Assembly: GCF_902150065.1 (NCBI RefSeq)
Contig: NC_043983.1
Span: 14,412,821-14,476,820, forward strand
Direction: 5' to 3'
Length of the DNA stretch: 64,000 nt
DNA from: Myripristis murdjan
Lineage: Eukaryota; Chordata; Actinopteri; Holocentriformes; Holocentridae
A model generated the notes under the pieces. The model saw nothing but the letters and a program-made list of their open reading frames with translations. It made no database searches and was not told the origin of the DNA. A program made the position numbers and the translations under genes. This document shows, in pieces, positions 1 to 12,295 of the stretch (position 1 is the stretch's first letter; every line of letters starts with the position of its first letter).

Positions 1-3000
1 CAACCACATTTCTGGGTATTTATGGGTCAGTGTCAGGCCTGGTAGAGTGAGATGTTAGTGCTGAACTTGAGAGAGGGTCCCTAGCCTTTGGCGTTTGGGG
101 TCAATGCCTCCCAAAAGGCATGTGGAATATCTCCCAACACTGCACACATCACTGAGCCACATGAATAACCCCAGCAGCTCCCTACCAATGTCATGGACTC
201 ACAGGGCATATAAACAGCCACAGCAGTAGAAGGGAGCGGGAGCCAGAGAGAAACAGGGACAGATTTGGGAGAGATCTGATTAAATGCTGACATGTAAATA
301 TGCGCCGGTAGTTATTTATTTTTTTCCGCATAAGTGTGTAAGCCTAAAGTCTGAGTAGTTGACAGCAGGACAGCGAGCTGAGCTGGATAGATCCCGAGCC
401 GTGTGCAGAGGCAAGAGTGGTGTAGCTCCAATGAAATGTTAAATAATTTAATGTTGCCTGGCGACAAGAAACTAGCAGGTGTGTATTTGAGAGCTGTTTA
501 CAATATGTGTTTTTGGCTTGAGCGCCATATGGAATCATTAATTTTCTTCAAGCCTTCCAGAGGAAACCAAATCCTCAAAGATGCGGATATATTCCCCCCG
601 CTAGGTTAGCTAATTAAATCACAGCAATTACTTAAAACTCACTCGTAATGTTGATTTAATTTTGAACCAAAAGTGGGCACGGGTGTGTGTGTGTGTAAGA
701 GAGTGAGAGAAAGAGAGAAGATAACTGAGGGAGAGAAAATATGGAATGGCAGGAGACTGAATTGAATATTTGTTTTCATGTGTGAGTGGGAGGGGGGGGA
801 GCACATTTTAGCCAAGATAGGTTGTACTGCTGTGGGTGACAGAAACATAAATGAAATAAAATAATACATAAAACATGACTGCTGCTCTAGGATAATACAC
901 AACAGCTGAGATCATCCATCAAATAAAGCTTTTAGCCCTCAAGTCGCTGAGGCAGCAAACGAAGGTGCGGGTGAAAATCAGTCACGGACACGTGATCCGA
1001 TAAAGCTGAGGTTGGCAGAAATGAAGTGAGTGAGGCAACGGGGGCTGCAAGATGACGCAAAATAACAAATGGTAAAGGCAATGCCATGGCTAGCCTGAGC
1101 ACAGTGACATATTAAATAATTACAATTAACTATCCAACATCTTAATCATGCCTTCAACTACTAGGAGCTAAAGTATATCATCATCATCATCATCGTCTAC
1201 CACTGCTTCATCTCCCAGCTAATACTGTCTGGACCAGCTAAACGGTAAAGCCCTGATTAATAGGGAAAGAACACCACAGGGATCCTCTCTCTCTCTCAAA
1301 CACACTAACACAGAGAGAGAGAGAGAGAGAGTGGTGACAGGTCTGAGAAGACAGCCGTGGCATTTACATTTATTAAACATGGCTCTGAGAACAGGAGCCC
1401 TATATATGTAGCTGTGGAAGCGTTTGCATGAACATGATATTTCTGCAGTGTAAACAAGATCATGTTAATGTGTGTGGACACATTTTGCCAACAGTGTACA
1501 GTTGCGTGCGTGTTTTCCAAGCTATTTGCAGTAAGGAATCAGTGAGAGGGGTACAACATTCATTTTCATGTAAGGACAAAGCTTTGTCGCCTCGTGATCC
1601 ACAAAGCATCGCTGTGGGCACGGGCGTCATATTGGAAACGGGAGCTCACACAATATTCTTAATAGTTCAAAAGGAGCAATAATTGCCAAGAGTCACTTTT
1701 GATTGCTGGTTTCTCCATTTGACAGGCAATTTTGCAGTGGATGTGTGACACAATAATTGTTTCACCACAAAATCCAGACATTATTAAAACCATAAGGCTG
1801 TCGATCAACTCAATGGGAGCTTTAGTGGTTCAGTCTCTGTTTCTCACTCCCTGCTTTGTGTTTAAATGTATCAGGATGGAGAGGAAAACAGGCACTCCAC
1901 TCAATGCAAATTGAGCCATTTAAAGTTTGACAGAGAGGCTGTGCAAGAGAACCAAACTCCTGCTCTACTGCTCGACTCTGAAACTGCATGCTCTCATTTA
2001 GGAAAAATATTCATCATCTGGTCTGATGTCTCCATCTCCATGCTGAGCTGAATTTTTTGAATGACTTCACTAATCACTGATGTTGAGATACTTAGTCTCT
2101 CCATGCATACTTATGCAAATTAAAACACCTCATAAATGTATTGTTATTTGCACCATCTGTTCTGTGATTCACAACCCACCTGTGTACAAACAAAGCTGTG
2201 AACCCCGCCCTTTCCACCGCTAACTAACTGGCTGACCAGCACAGCACCTCCAGGACGAGAGAGATGTGAGTTTCCCTCTGGACACATATGTCTGCAATGT
2301 GATGCCTTATTAGAAAATAAAGGGGCATTTCACTTCAGCGGGGCAGATGCTTGCCAATGGGAGCGGCGCTCAGTGAGTAACATCAGAGGTGTCTTCCCGA
2401 CTTCCTGTCTGTGGATTTGGGCTGGAGCCTGGGTTCCCATGTTCCTCTCTGTTTGCTGGCCTGTATGCCACCGGGGCGTCTAATGAGCAATGTGAAGCCT
2501 CGCCAAGCGCTCTGCTGCCCACAGCATCATGGTGGAGTGAGTCTGGGCACATGGCCAGTGCTCAAACAAAGCGCCGGGCTGTCACCGCCACCAAGTCGAC
2601 GCTTCTGCTGCAGGATATAGGTGGGTATTCTGTTATCCCATTATGGGTGTGTATGTGTAAAGGCAAGGGTGTTTGGGTGCGTCTGGATTGGGGTGGGTGT
2701 CCGTGAAAGACTAAGAAAAATATGGATAGAGAGAGGAGGGGGTTAACTGACATTTACTGCATTTTTGCTCATCTTTGGACTGAGGTATTCCTGCCCTTAG
2801 TGAGCAATTAAGTGTGTGTGCAGACTGAGCCATCTGTCCCGTCTATAGTTTTTATGGATCTTCCTGTTCCCATCATTCTGGCATCTTGCATGTCTGCTTT
2901 TGCAAAGTTCACTTAAACTTTGCGCCTCCATGCCAACAAATCTCTTTGAATTAAAATAAAAAAGTTGAACTGAGACAGTGTGTGAAGTAGAGGAAAGAGA

Positions 3001-3495
3001 AGTGGAATCTAGATTAGCAAAAGCTTATGCAATGATTTGTAAAAGCCTAAATATGCTTTTTTTCCCCCCTCATTCCACTCTTAATTTCATACAGGCATGC
3101 CTTAGATAAATATACATGCCTTGTCTCACAGCATACAAATAATTCTTTGAAAATCTAAGCGAGAGGAAGAGAGAGGTATTCAAACACACAGCCCATGTTC
3201 AATCACCAGGCAGACGCCTCTGCTCCCGACCTTATCAGACAGTAATGACAGAACTGTCTGTTGCTGTCACCCAGAGAAATACAGTGGGATTGATTAATCC
3301 ACCTCCTCGCTCCCTCTGTTCCCCTAATCCAATCTCAAGTCCACTCACTCTTTTTGCTTCAATCTTAACGAACGGACGGTTCAATTCAGAGAGGCACCGA
3401 GGGAGAGAGACTCACAGAAAACAAAGGGACATTGGGGTCAGCTGGTGATGAAGCCCTCAAGGCAGCTGGCAAGCTTGGACTGCAAAGAGACCAAG

Positions 3496-3497
<2 letters not shown>

Positions 3498-3559
<62 letters not shown>
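3498..3559. repeat. (GA)n microsatellite
   Basis: About 60 bases of almost pure GA dinucleotide with one C interruption near the right end. It creates the runs of Arg-Glu in overlapping open frames, which are therefore not genes. Confidence 0.95.
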
Positions 3560-6500
3560 GGAAGCAGGGACACAAGGGGAAGAGAAAACCTTACTTCACT
3601 GTGTACGGCAAGTCAGATCTAAAATTGAGTGGGGTTGAGGAATGGTGTGGAAAATGTGATCACAGTTACAATTTGAAGCTGTCAGGAGTAAATAAGGAGT
3701 TTAAGGCTGGGAGGCAACAGAGGGCAGGATTACTGAACCCAGCTCATTTCCACCATTACTATCAAAGAAGTAAAGAGTGAGAGACTTTAAACTGCTCAAA
3801 GCCAGTGGGGGGGAAAGATAAGCCCACAAAAAAAAATTATATACAAAAATTTCAAAGGCAAATGCAGCGTGATGAAAACTTATGAGCTAAGAGTGGATTA
3901 TGAGGGTTGCACATGTACTTCTCCTCTCGCAGGGCGACGGAGAAGCGCGCCAACTGATTAATAAAGCATCATGTTTGGAATCGGCTTCCGAGTGATGTCA
4001 CTCCCTCGAGCTTCTTAGCCACCACCCCACCACGTCCTGTTGCACCCCCCCCACAAAAAATCCTAAAACTGGGATGTAAAATATCCAGCCTGTGGAATGT
4101 GTCAGAGAGGATTATGGGAGCTTGGTCCTAGTGATAAAGCAGTAAGGTAGAAATAATCTGGGTGCTTAGCGAGCACAAAAACAGAAACTAAGGGAGAAAA
4201 GTATTTTGCTGTGAAATAGTTTAGCCCCTGTACTTTGGTCTTTGTCGTGTTCCTCTTAGTTTTTTTTTTTTTTTTGTTAAATTTCATATTTGAATATGTT
4301 AGGTCAAGCGTGATATATAAACGCACACACACACAAACGCACGCACAGCTGGAGGGAGCAACTGCTCATACCGACTCCGCTGAGCTTCCCATCACATATG
4401 TTTAGGCTTACTGAGATAAGCGTGCTATGTCAGAAGCTAGCAGAAACATTGTTCCCAACAAATTACATCAGTGTGCCCAACGTTCATAATTTGGCTACAC
4501 CCTCTGGCAATATTTTGTTCACATGCACAGTAACAAGACAAGCTCTTTGTTTTCCATGCGTTTGGAAAAGAAATGTTTGTAATGCAGATGTGCCCTCAGA
4601 ACAACAGACTGCAGGCAGGATGTTGAAAACAGTGTAAAATAACTTAGCGTAGGTTGTGCTTGAAAAATGCATAAATATCCCTCTCTGCACACCTCACTCT
4701 GGACCTTGATTACAGTTGTGGTACCTTTGCTGAATGATAAGTACATGTATGTGGGTGTACGTGTGTGCCCACACTTAATGTGGCATTAGATCAGTGAGTT
4801 CACACAATAGCCTCCCACATCGTATGCAGATTGAGGCAGAGGAGAGGATAGTGGGTGGATTAGAAAGCTTTGGGGTTATGTTTCCCTTTACTGTGGTTTC
4901 CAGCAGGTTTTAACAGCTTAGGCAAGAGGAATCCAAATCACTGCAGATGATACAACCGAATGAACTAGGGTAGATACAATAAAAACCAATTAGACGGACA
5001 CAAAAGGGGACATTTTCCATGCTCACGCCTTACTGAACAGAAAAACGTTATCACTCAGTGTACATTTCAGAGATTGGATTTTTGAAATTACTTTAAGACG
5101 GCATCGTGCGGATGAGGCTTGAGCTGGTGCAGAGCAAAGATCACATGTCCTCACAGCGGTGTCTGCTGCTTCGCTGATAGCAACTTGCACAATGTGGTAG
5201 TGCAGTCCTGCTATTTCTGTGCAGTATGACTTGTGTGGCAGACAAGCCTTTTTATCTGCATGTGTGGGTTTAATGCGCAGGCAGGGGCACACACACACAC
5301 ACACATTCAGTGCACAGCATTGCCCAGCAGTGATGGGTCAATTGCAGGATGTAAAATATCCCTGACTGGCTGATTTTTGCTGTTTGTGAGAGTGTGCTGA
5401 CCACTGCTCCATTTAGCTTTAAGCTTGTTAGCGGTCCAGTCAGGAGAGCCGATTAGGATGGGTGGCCAGTTGAGTTAAGCTGAGGACTGCAGTGCTCACG
5501 GTTCACACAAACAAGGAAGAGAAAGTGAGAGAATGAGGGGGGCTGGGGAGGGGATTACAGCATGGAAAACGAAGGGAAGTCCATCCCTATAAATCAAAAG
5601 TTATGCAACCAGTAAAGGTATAACAGAGACCATCACAGCGGGCCGGGCCACTGCGACAAACTGAGCTTGATGTGTAAGCTGCCTTTGGTTTGGTTTGAGA
5701 TTATTTCAAGCTACTATTAAAGCACATACAAAAGACTATTCTTGGCTCCCAAATATATTTCAGAGAGACAGGAGTAAAAAAAAAAAAACATTGGTATTCC
5801 CATTGTGCTCCCTCTTTCTCTCCTACCAAATTCTTCCCTTATCTCCTGCTTATTTTTAGACCTGTCAAATGGCCTCTGCTACGGCACCTCAAGGTATCAG
5901 AGGACCGCTCCGTGCCCAGCGGTTCATCAGCTCCACTCGCATGCCTCTGCCTACATTCTTCATGCTTTTTATGTTATGTAAGGAGGCTGCAGCGGCACGG
6001 CGCATCTACAGTTGCCAGGTTCTGTTCTTACTACTAATGCTACAAAGCCCGCCTGACGCCATGCTCCATCCCTGTGCCTCTCTCTGCGGACCGGCTTCAA
6101 ACACACACTCACCCCTAACAAGTCCCTGCTCACTCAGACTGGAACCGGTCTTTAGTCTGTGTGCCCTGCTTCCATTCAGCCGCCATTCCCACCACTTCAG
6201 TTCAAATACAAGAGTTAATTAATTGCATGGTTCAATAGATACGGGTACTTTAAGAACGATACTGAGTCCAATTTTTTTTTTTAACTGAAGCTACCAATTT
6301 TGAAATTTTGTCTCCATATTCAATATGTTTATATTTGAAAACAAAAAAAGACATGAAAACTATTGCTGTTTCTTAATCTCTTTTTTCAATGAAATGCTCA
6401 AGTAAAGAATATATCCTTTCAAGAATGAGAAATACAGTTTTCTGTTTTTTGTTTTTATGTTCCAGTAATTTTTTGCTACTTTGCTAATCACCTATTTTCC

Positions 6501-6684
6501 CAGCAAATCCACTTGACTTCTTTTAAAAACATCAAAAAGGCAATGAGTAAATTAGCAAGAAATGTCAAAATGTTTAAAAATGACAAAACTGTATTTGTAA
6601 TGATTAAACTGATATGTTTAAAGGTCAGCTCATTGATGCTGGAACTGATTTCTTCTTAAATGGAAGACCCTCCAGTACCCTTGG

Positions 6685-6715
6685 CAGTCCACGGACCCCA
6701 GTTTGAAAACCACTG
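6685..6715 (-). mobile_element. hAT-type terminal inverted repeat, solitary end
   Basis: Read on the minus strand, the sequence begins CAGTGGTTTTCAAACTGGGG and continues with GTCCGTGGAC. This is the classic outer end of many vertebrate hAT (Charlie/Tip100-like) elements. The matching opposite end was not found to the left, so the element is probably a truncated non-autonomous copy. The family assignment rests on this end motif only. Confidence 0.55.
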
Positions 6716-7144
6716 GATATCAGATTATGAATTAGTATGTTGGATCGTTAATTGTGTGTCTTCCATCTCAGATATAAATAAATTCATATTGGAGAAAGAG
6801 AACATGTCAATATCCATTTTCAAAAAAAAAAAAGCAGATATTGGCCTGATATACTGGTAAAGCAATATTTCTATTAAATACTCTGTAAATATACATATTA
6901 AAACACTCAGCATTGTTAACAATCATTAAGGTGACACCGTCAGTTGCCACTGAACAGGTGGGCCAGACAGGCTGCTGCCCTTCATGGCCTCTCACAGTTA
7001 AATCAATCGCTGAGACTGCTGAAAGACTCTCTGAAGGACTGGAGGTTATAAACTCATTGCAGCCAACAATCAGCAGCCAGACAGACGAGGTGAGCTAAAA
7101 TGAAAACGTACTGAATGCCGGTTGCTCCAGACAGTACATCATTT

Positions 7145-7372
7145 AAAGAAATATGTCGGCAAGATGGCTAGGCTGGGTGAAAATTGTTATTTTCTATGGC
7201 CCGAGGCTGCTGGGGCCGCCTGAACGGACTGACGAGTGGTATTGAGGCTGTTTGGTGTTGCGGTCTGTCCAAAGCGATCCTGGTTTAATTTCCTGTCGGC
7301 ACACCAATCACAAATATCATTGGCGCTTGCGGGAGCGGCCTAAATGACTGGAGGGAAAGGTTATTGAAACAT
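7145..7372. promoter_or_regulatory. Candidate conserved non-coding element
   Basis: This is a high-complexity block without simple repeats, open frames or mobile-element features. It is dense in homeodomain-type cores (TTAATT, TAAATG) and paired CCAAT-like motifs (CACCAATCAC, ATCATTGGCG) in an otherwise repeat-strewn desert. The texture resembles vertebrate conserved enhancers. Conservation itself cannot be seen from one sequence, so this is inference only. Confidence 0.25.
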
Positions 7373-7635
7373 AAATATCACAGTCCGATCGATACAAAAC
7401 ACGCACACATATCCATACCCTCATTTTTGGTTTATACCTCCCTGTCTATCCCTTCTGCTCAAAAATCAAGGCCAATCTACAGTATCACAAAATTGTGTGC
7501 TCTGTTATTGCGTGCGCCGGAGCCATGAGGGGAATTCATATTTGTAATGAGTTGAATCATTCATAAGATGTCTTCCAGCCACAGCCAGTCAGGCTGCAGC
7601 CAAGAATCTACCTGTACCTCCTGTATGTACATATA

Positions 7636-7639
<4 letters not shown>

Positions 7640-7674
<35 letters not shown>
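7640..7674. repeat. (TG)n microsatellite
   Basis: About 35 bases of uninterrupted TG dinucleotide. A second, interrupted TG-rich run lies at about 7790-7830. Confidence 0.95.
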
Positions 7675-7677
<3 letters not shown>

Positions 7678-9914
7678 AGCCAAAGAGACACAGAATGAAA
7701 AAGGACTGCTGTAATTTTGTCTGAAAAGATGACAAATCTCATTAGTACCAGCGGGCACATCAAAGATGCAGGTTTTAGGATTTGTGCGTCTGTGTGTGTG
7801 TGTATGTGTCTGTGTGTGTATGTGTGTGCGTGTGAGTTTAACAAAGTGAGGTCTCTCTGTGACTAACAGGAAGCTTAACATTCACTCTGCATATTATCAC
7901 TACTGTCACTCAGCTGTGCCTGGCACACACTCAGAGGAGCTGCAGGGGGACATAATGATGAACAAAACTACAGCAGACAATGAACCACAGAGAACAACAT
8001 TTCCAAAATAGCCTCGGCATCCAGGAGATGCTCTGCACAAATGTGTTTAATTTCAGCAGGATACACCACGTTATCCCGCTGCAAAATAAACACTGTTTTC
8101 ATTAGCGGGAAAAATCTGACGCTCCGGCAACACACTCCACTGTGGAGGTGCTGCCTCCCCCCCCCACAGAAGTCAGCCTTTTTTACGATCCCAGTTCCCC
8201 TTTCATTTCTCTGCCCTACATTCTGCAACCAGCGTCTTCAAAACAAACTCTCCCCAAGCAACGGACATGGTTTCACCACAAATGAGAAAAAGCACGCATT
8301 AATTGGACAATTGGCAATTGGGGTGTATTATTCCCTTTGATGCCACACACAGTAATCATTAGTGACGGGAAAACGGGGGATTTTTGTGTCATCTCAACAT
8401 GCTGATGGCCTAAAAACACTCTGGTGTGATGTAGCGTAAAATAAAAGTGGAATGTAAGAAATGTGGGCTACAAAAAAGAGGTAGGGATAACACACAACAA
8501 AGAGAAAAAAAAATCTAAAGCAATTTCTGTTTCAGGGGAGTGCCTCCAACAATCTCATCAAAACAACATGTGGTCAGAAACTTGGTCAGTGTCCTACAGC
8601 TGATTTTAATGTTACAGGTGGCTTCATATATAATAGAGATCAACATACTGGAATTTCCCAAGGAACATGGCTTTTCAGTTCTGGAAATGTCATGTGTTCT
8701 TCTCAGGCAATAACTGGATGCCATTCTGAACGTGCCTTATTTAGGTTGACTATACAGTGCATCTATATAGGAGGCCTTTTCAGATTTGCCTGGCAGCCCA
8801 ATCCTCTGAGAGCATAATCCTGCAAATGTAATTCCTCACCTTTTTATGTCACCAGGCAGCCCTCCTGCCTCGTCCCCTCTCACTGCACCTTTTGTGTCTG
8901 TTGTGTCTTCCAAATAACCTGTGAGGGAAGTTAATAAGACGAGAACTTTATAAATACAAAAGCTTCATATAAAAAGCCAGCCACCCCCCACATTTTATTT
9001 GGTGTAATTGCTATTTCATTTAATAGTAATTTCATTTCATTATAGCAGCATAAAACATAACATGAATGTTCAGAGGTTAAAATGTCCCACCTGCCAAAAT
9101 ACATATTGTTGTGTGTGTATTTAATAAAATAGTGACTGCGCTGCCCGTTCCTGCACTAAGAAACAGTACATGCAAAAATAGGTGTTGTTGCCCTTTTGGC
9201 CACAAGAGGGAGTATCTCCTAGAGTGAGCACTGCTGTCAGATGTTACGCACTTGATGCTGCAGTACTAGCTGGACAGAAACTTGTCAAGAAGTAATGGGC
9301 TGTTTTGTACAGTGTATCTGTATATTTGCGGAATGAAAGTAAAAGAAGAAAATCAAAATTCACTCTGTTTGCTCAAGTGCAACAAACAAATGGTATCTTT
9401 CACCTCTGTTTTCCACATCTACAACAACAAAGCGTGCTAAGAAATATTTGTAGCATCAAGATGCACTTAGATAGTGATGTGTCACCTTTAATAGGAAAAT
9501 GTATCTTGCTAAACCTTTCCAGCTCCACAGAGAAATGATGCCTGACAAAGAGGTATTCTGTTGTGCAAATGTATCTCAGCCAAAACAGGTAGCCCAGATT
9601 GCACTGGATTATCCAAAATCTGTGGCTGCCTAAGCCTTTATTCATACAAGGTTTTACTGCATCATGTCTGCGGTGATTTGATGTCTGCATGCATCTTGCT
9701 TTAAAAGCAAGAGCTCAAAAGAGGTGTGCATTTCAATGACAACTAACATTTTCACATCCACAATCTTATCATGTGTTTTTATGTTAGTGAGAGAATCGTG
9801 TTGGGAGCATCACATCAACTTGATAAATCAAGCTGAACTGACTTGTCTAAAAAGAAAAAAAAAATCAAACAAACATGTGAACAGTTCCCTTGAGTCATTT
9901 CCAGAAACTAGAAA

Positions 9915-10520
9915 AAGTGCTAGAGCAGACATTCCGGCCCGCGGGCCAATGGCTGCCCTCGGAAACATTTCTGGTGGCATGCAATGAGTTGAAGTCCATG
10001 ATGAAATGCATGTGTTATATTTGGACCTGTTCCAATGCAGTTTTAAACCAACCTACATCACACAGTACTTTGCTTTCAAGAATGGTAAAACTGTCCCCTC
10101 TAGGCTAAGCTGTCAAGTTAGGAATGGTTGCATGGCAACTAGGCATCTCACAAGTCGTGTATGACTCAGGAGACAGATTTCGTCATCGTTGCAGGTACGT
10201 TAGCTGGCCAGCAAGATGGAGGAGCTGGAGCCATCGCGCAAAAAATGTCAGTGTGGAGAAAAGGAAGTTTGAGGAGAAATGGAGTGGTGCTCACTGCTTT
10301 GTACCTCACGTCAGATAGAAGTGAAGCTCCTAATCTGTGAGCAAGTGAATGCAGCAAAACATCATTATAACAATCATAAAAAGCACGACAAGTTCACAGA
10401 CGAGGAGTGCACAACTAAGCTTGTACAATTTCAAAGAAACGTATCTGCCCAACACGCAGTTACATTAACACATCTACAAATGGATAAATGGGATTTTTTT
10501 CTCTTCCAGAAAACGCAGCA
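9915..10520 (+). mobile_element. Decayed hAT transposase relic with BED-like zinc finger
   Basis: Two adjacent frames carry pieces resembling the N-terminus of the ZBED5/GTF2IRD2-type transposase family. Residues KRKFEEKW lie at about 10258-10285. ICEQVNAAKHHYNNHKKHDKF-like residues follow at about 10333-10395 in another frame, then a stretch ending in NVSAQHAV. Intact relatives show a CxxC...HxxxxH BED finger followed by a short helix rich in K and L. Here the second cysteine of the CxxC pair is missing and the two pieces are out of frame, so this is a dead copy. The segment just upstream contains CCGGCCCGCGGGCCAA, a motif common near the ends of such elements. The exact ends and target-site duplication were not found. 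Confidence 0.5.
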
Positions 10521-11982
10521 TACACTTCCCACATAATTCACAATTGGCATGAATTTCAGATTAAAGAATAGATTTGTTTTGGAATTATTTTGTGTTCCAT
10601 TTTTTCTTAGGGGGTCCTCGATCCAATGCTGGGTTCCTAATTTGGCCCTCAGTCATCAAAACTTTGTGTCCACCCCCTTTCCCAAGATCACTAACTCACC
10701 GCCTTCTCAACCACTTGCCACTGAGGCACAAGAGCGTGCAGTTTGTCTCTCGAACCATGCACTCCAGAATTCCCTCCTGTCTGAAGGTGTGAAATTGCCC
10801 GGCGTCGAGTTTGGATGGAATGAAAACCTGCTCACTCTGAGACCTGGACAGCTTAGAGCCACTGGCCTACATTTTCAGTTTGTGCAATGACATACTGCGT
10901 TGTTCACAGTCAAATTCAAGCCTGCAGGAGGATGTAGAGGTGGATGATGGGAATGACCGGATCCCTATCCCAAGTAACACTCAATAATATTCACAAGTTG
11001 AGGCATAACGTGAAATATCCTTACAACAGAAGCAGGATCATTAACTTCCAAATCTTTACACTATAAAAACAAACTACAATCGACAAATGCCTGGCTGCAT
11101 GTATGATTTCGTTTTTTGTTTGTTTTGGGTTTTTTTGTTTGCTGTATGTCTGTCCTTGACATTCGTATTATCTTGTTCTAAACAAAATGACCTAAAAACT
11201 CCAGGTGGTGTGGACAAATTTAATAAAGGAGTCAATGGTCAGGGAACTCAGAGTTGAATCCATTTGCAATGAAGCCCCTAATTGTGAATAAAGATTTACA
11301 AGCTCAGCTCTCAAATTAAAGTGATGCCACACGCTGTGTTATGCCTCTCGCTCTCTCTTTCTGTGTGTGTGTGTGTGTCTGCTTCTCCCTCTTTGCCTCG
11401 ATACAGGAGGAAAAAAAAAACCATTCTGGTACAACCATGCTGGTAATGAGCACTGCTGTGGTCCAGCTCATCCTCTAAGAATACATGCCTAAGGTCCTAT
11501 AATTAAGTGGAGCAATTCTGAGTGTGAGGGGGTCTATTTGCTTCCACTTCCTGGAAGTATTTATGCTACCACGCAGCATATTATCTTTTTCCAAGCTCTG
11601 CTGGGAACTATTTTGGCCTCGGGTGATGCAAGTTGAATGGCAGGGCTCTCTGTTATGTGGATCTGGGGTCTTTAGGCCATGGCTGAGAATAACATCACAA
11701 ATGTGTAAATGGATTTGCTTACTGGCATCAGCAGGGGCGGACTTCACACACTTTGAGGGCCCCGCGCGGTGCATCGGCCTCCCAACTGTGAGTCAGAGGC
11801 GTTGCTGACCTCGGGACAGATGAGGACAATAACGCCACAGACAGCAGAAAAAGCCTTTTAATCCTGCTGGACCGATCGAGGAGCACGGGTACACATAAAA
11901 TACATTCATCCAGCTGGTTGCACTCACTGGGACAATAAGGATAAACTGAACTCACCGGCAGGACTGGAAAACTGTCTGTCTT

Positions 11983-12004
11983 GGTATGGTATGGTATGGT
12001 ATGG
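11983..12004. repeat. (GGTAT)n pentanucleotide repeat
   Basis: Four tandem copies of GGTAT with a partial fifth lie directly beside the left end of a MITE-like relic. Simple repeats often sit at such junctions. Confidence 0.9.
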
Positions 12005-12007
12005 TTG

Positions 12008-12295
12008 GGGGTAGGGATGGACAATAAATGGAAAATATTGTGAAATCAAAACATGGCCAAGTATTGTTGTGCTGTAATGTCTACAAATTGTACTTTCTAG
12101 ACATAAGAAACATATTTGCTTGATATAGAACCCAGAAAAATGATCACTTTAATCATTTTAATAATTGTTTTTTCTGTGAAATCGAAAATGGACATGCAAA
12201 AATGCTTTTCCACTAAAATATGAATCATATCGCAATCACAAGTATATGTCAAAATAACTGCAATGTGTTTTTTCTATCTTTTTTACCTTAGCTGG
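12008..12295. mobile_element. Non-autonomous DNA-transposon (MITE) relic
   Basis: The segment begins GGGATGGACAATAAATGG and contains AAAATATGAATCATATCGCA followed by AAAATAACTGCAATGTG. This is the wording of a very common teleost non-autonomous element with AATCGCAAT blocks. There is no open frame. The copy has drifted and the terminal repeats cannot be delimited exactly, so the borders are approximate and the family is not named. Confidence 0.5.

Larger units (their letters stand above)
1..9890. other. Intergenic region, no gene recognised
   Basis: No open frame here exceeds about 120 codons. None of the short frames resembles a known protein or has exon-like splice signals with matching phase. 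The stretch holds GA and TG microsatellites, a hAT-type terminal repeat near 6.7 kb and two high-complexity blocks (about 7.15-7.37 and 8.06-8.35 kb) that could be conserved non-coding elements. In human the gene beyond PEAK3 is LINGO3; whether it lies just outside this left edge cannot be seen. Confidence 0.6.

Noticed and set aside
3432-3780. Open frames rich in Arg-Glu repeats
   Set aside because: They are translations of the GA microsatellite; no start context, splice sites or family match.
5869-6222. 117-codon plus-strand frame
   Set aside because: No recognisable motif, no splice partner, ordinary codon texture for chance; an isolated frame in intergenic DNA.
7561-7881. His/Thr-rich open frames
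   Set aside because: They come from TG/CA dinucleotide repeats and have no other coding feature.
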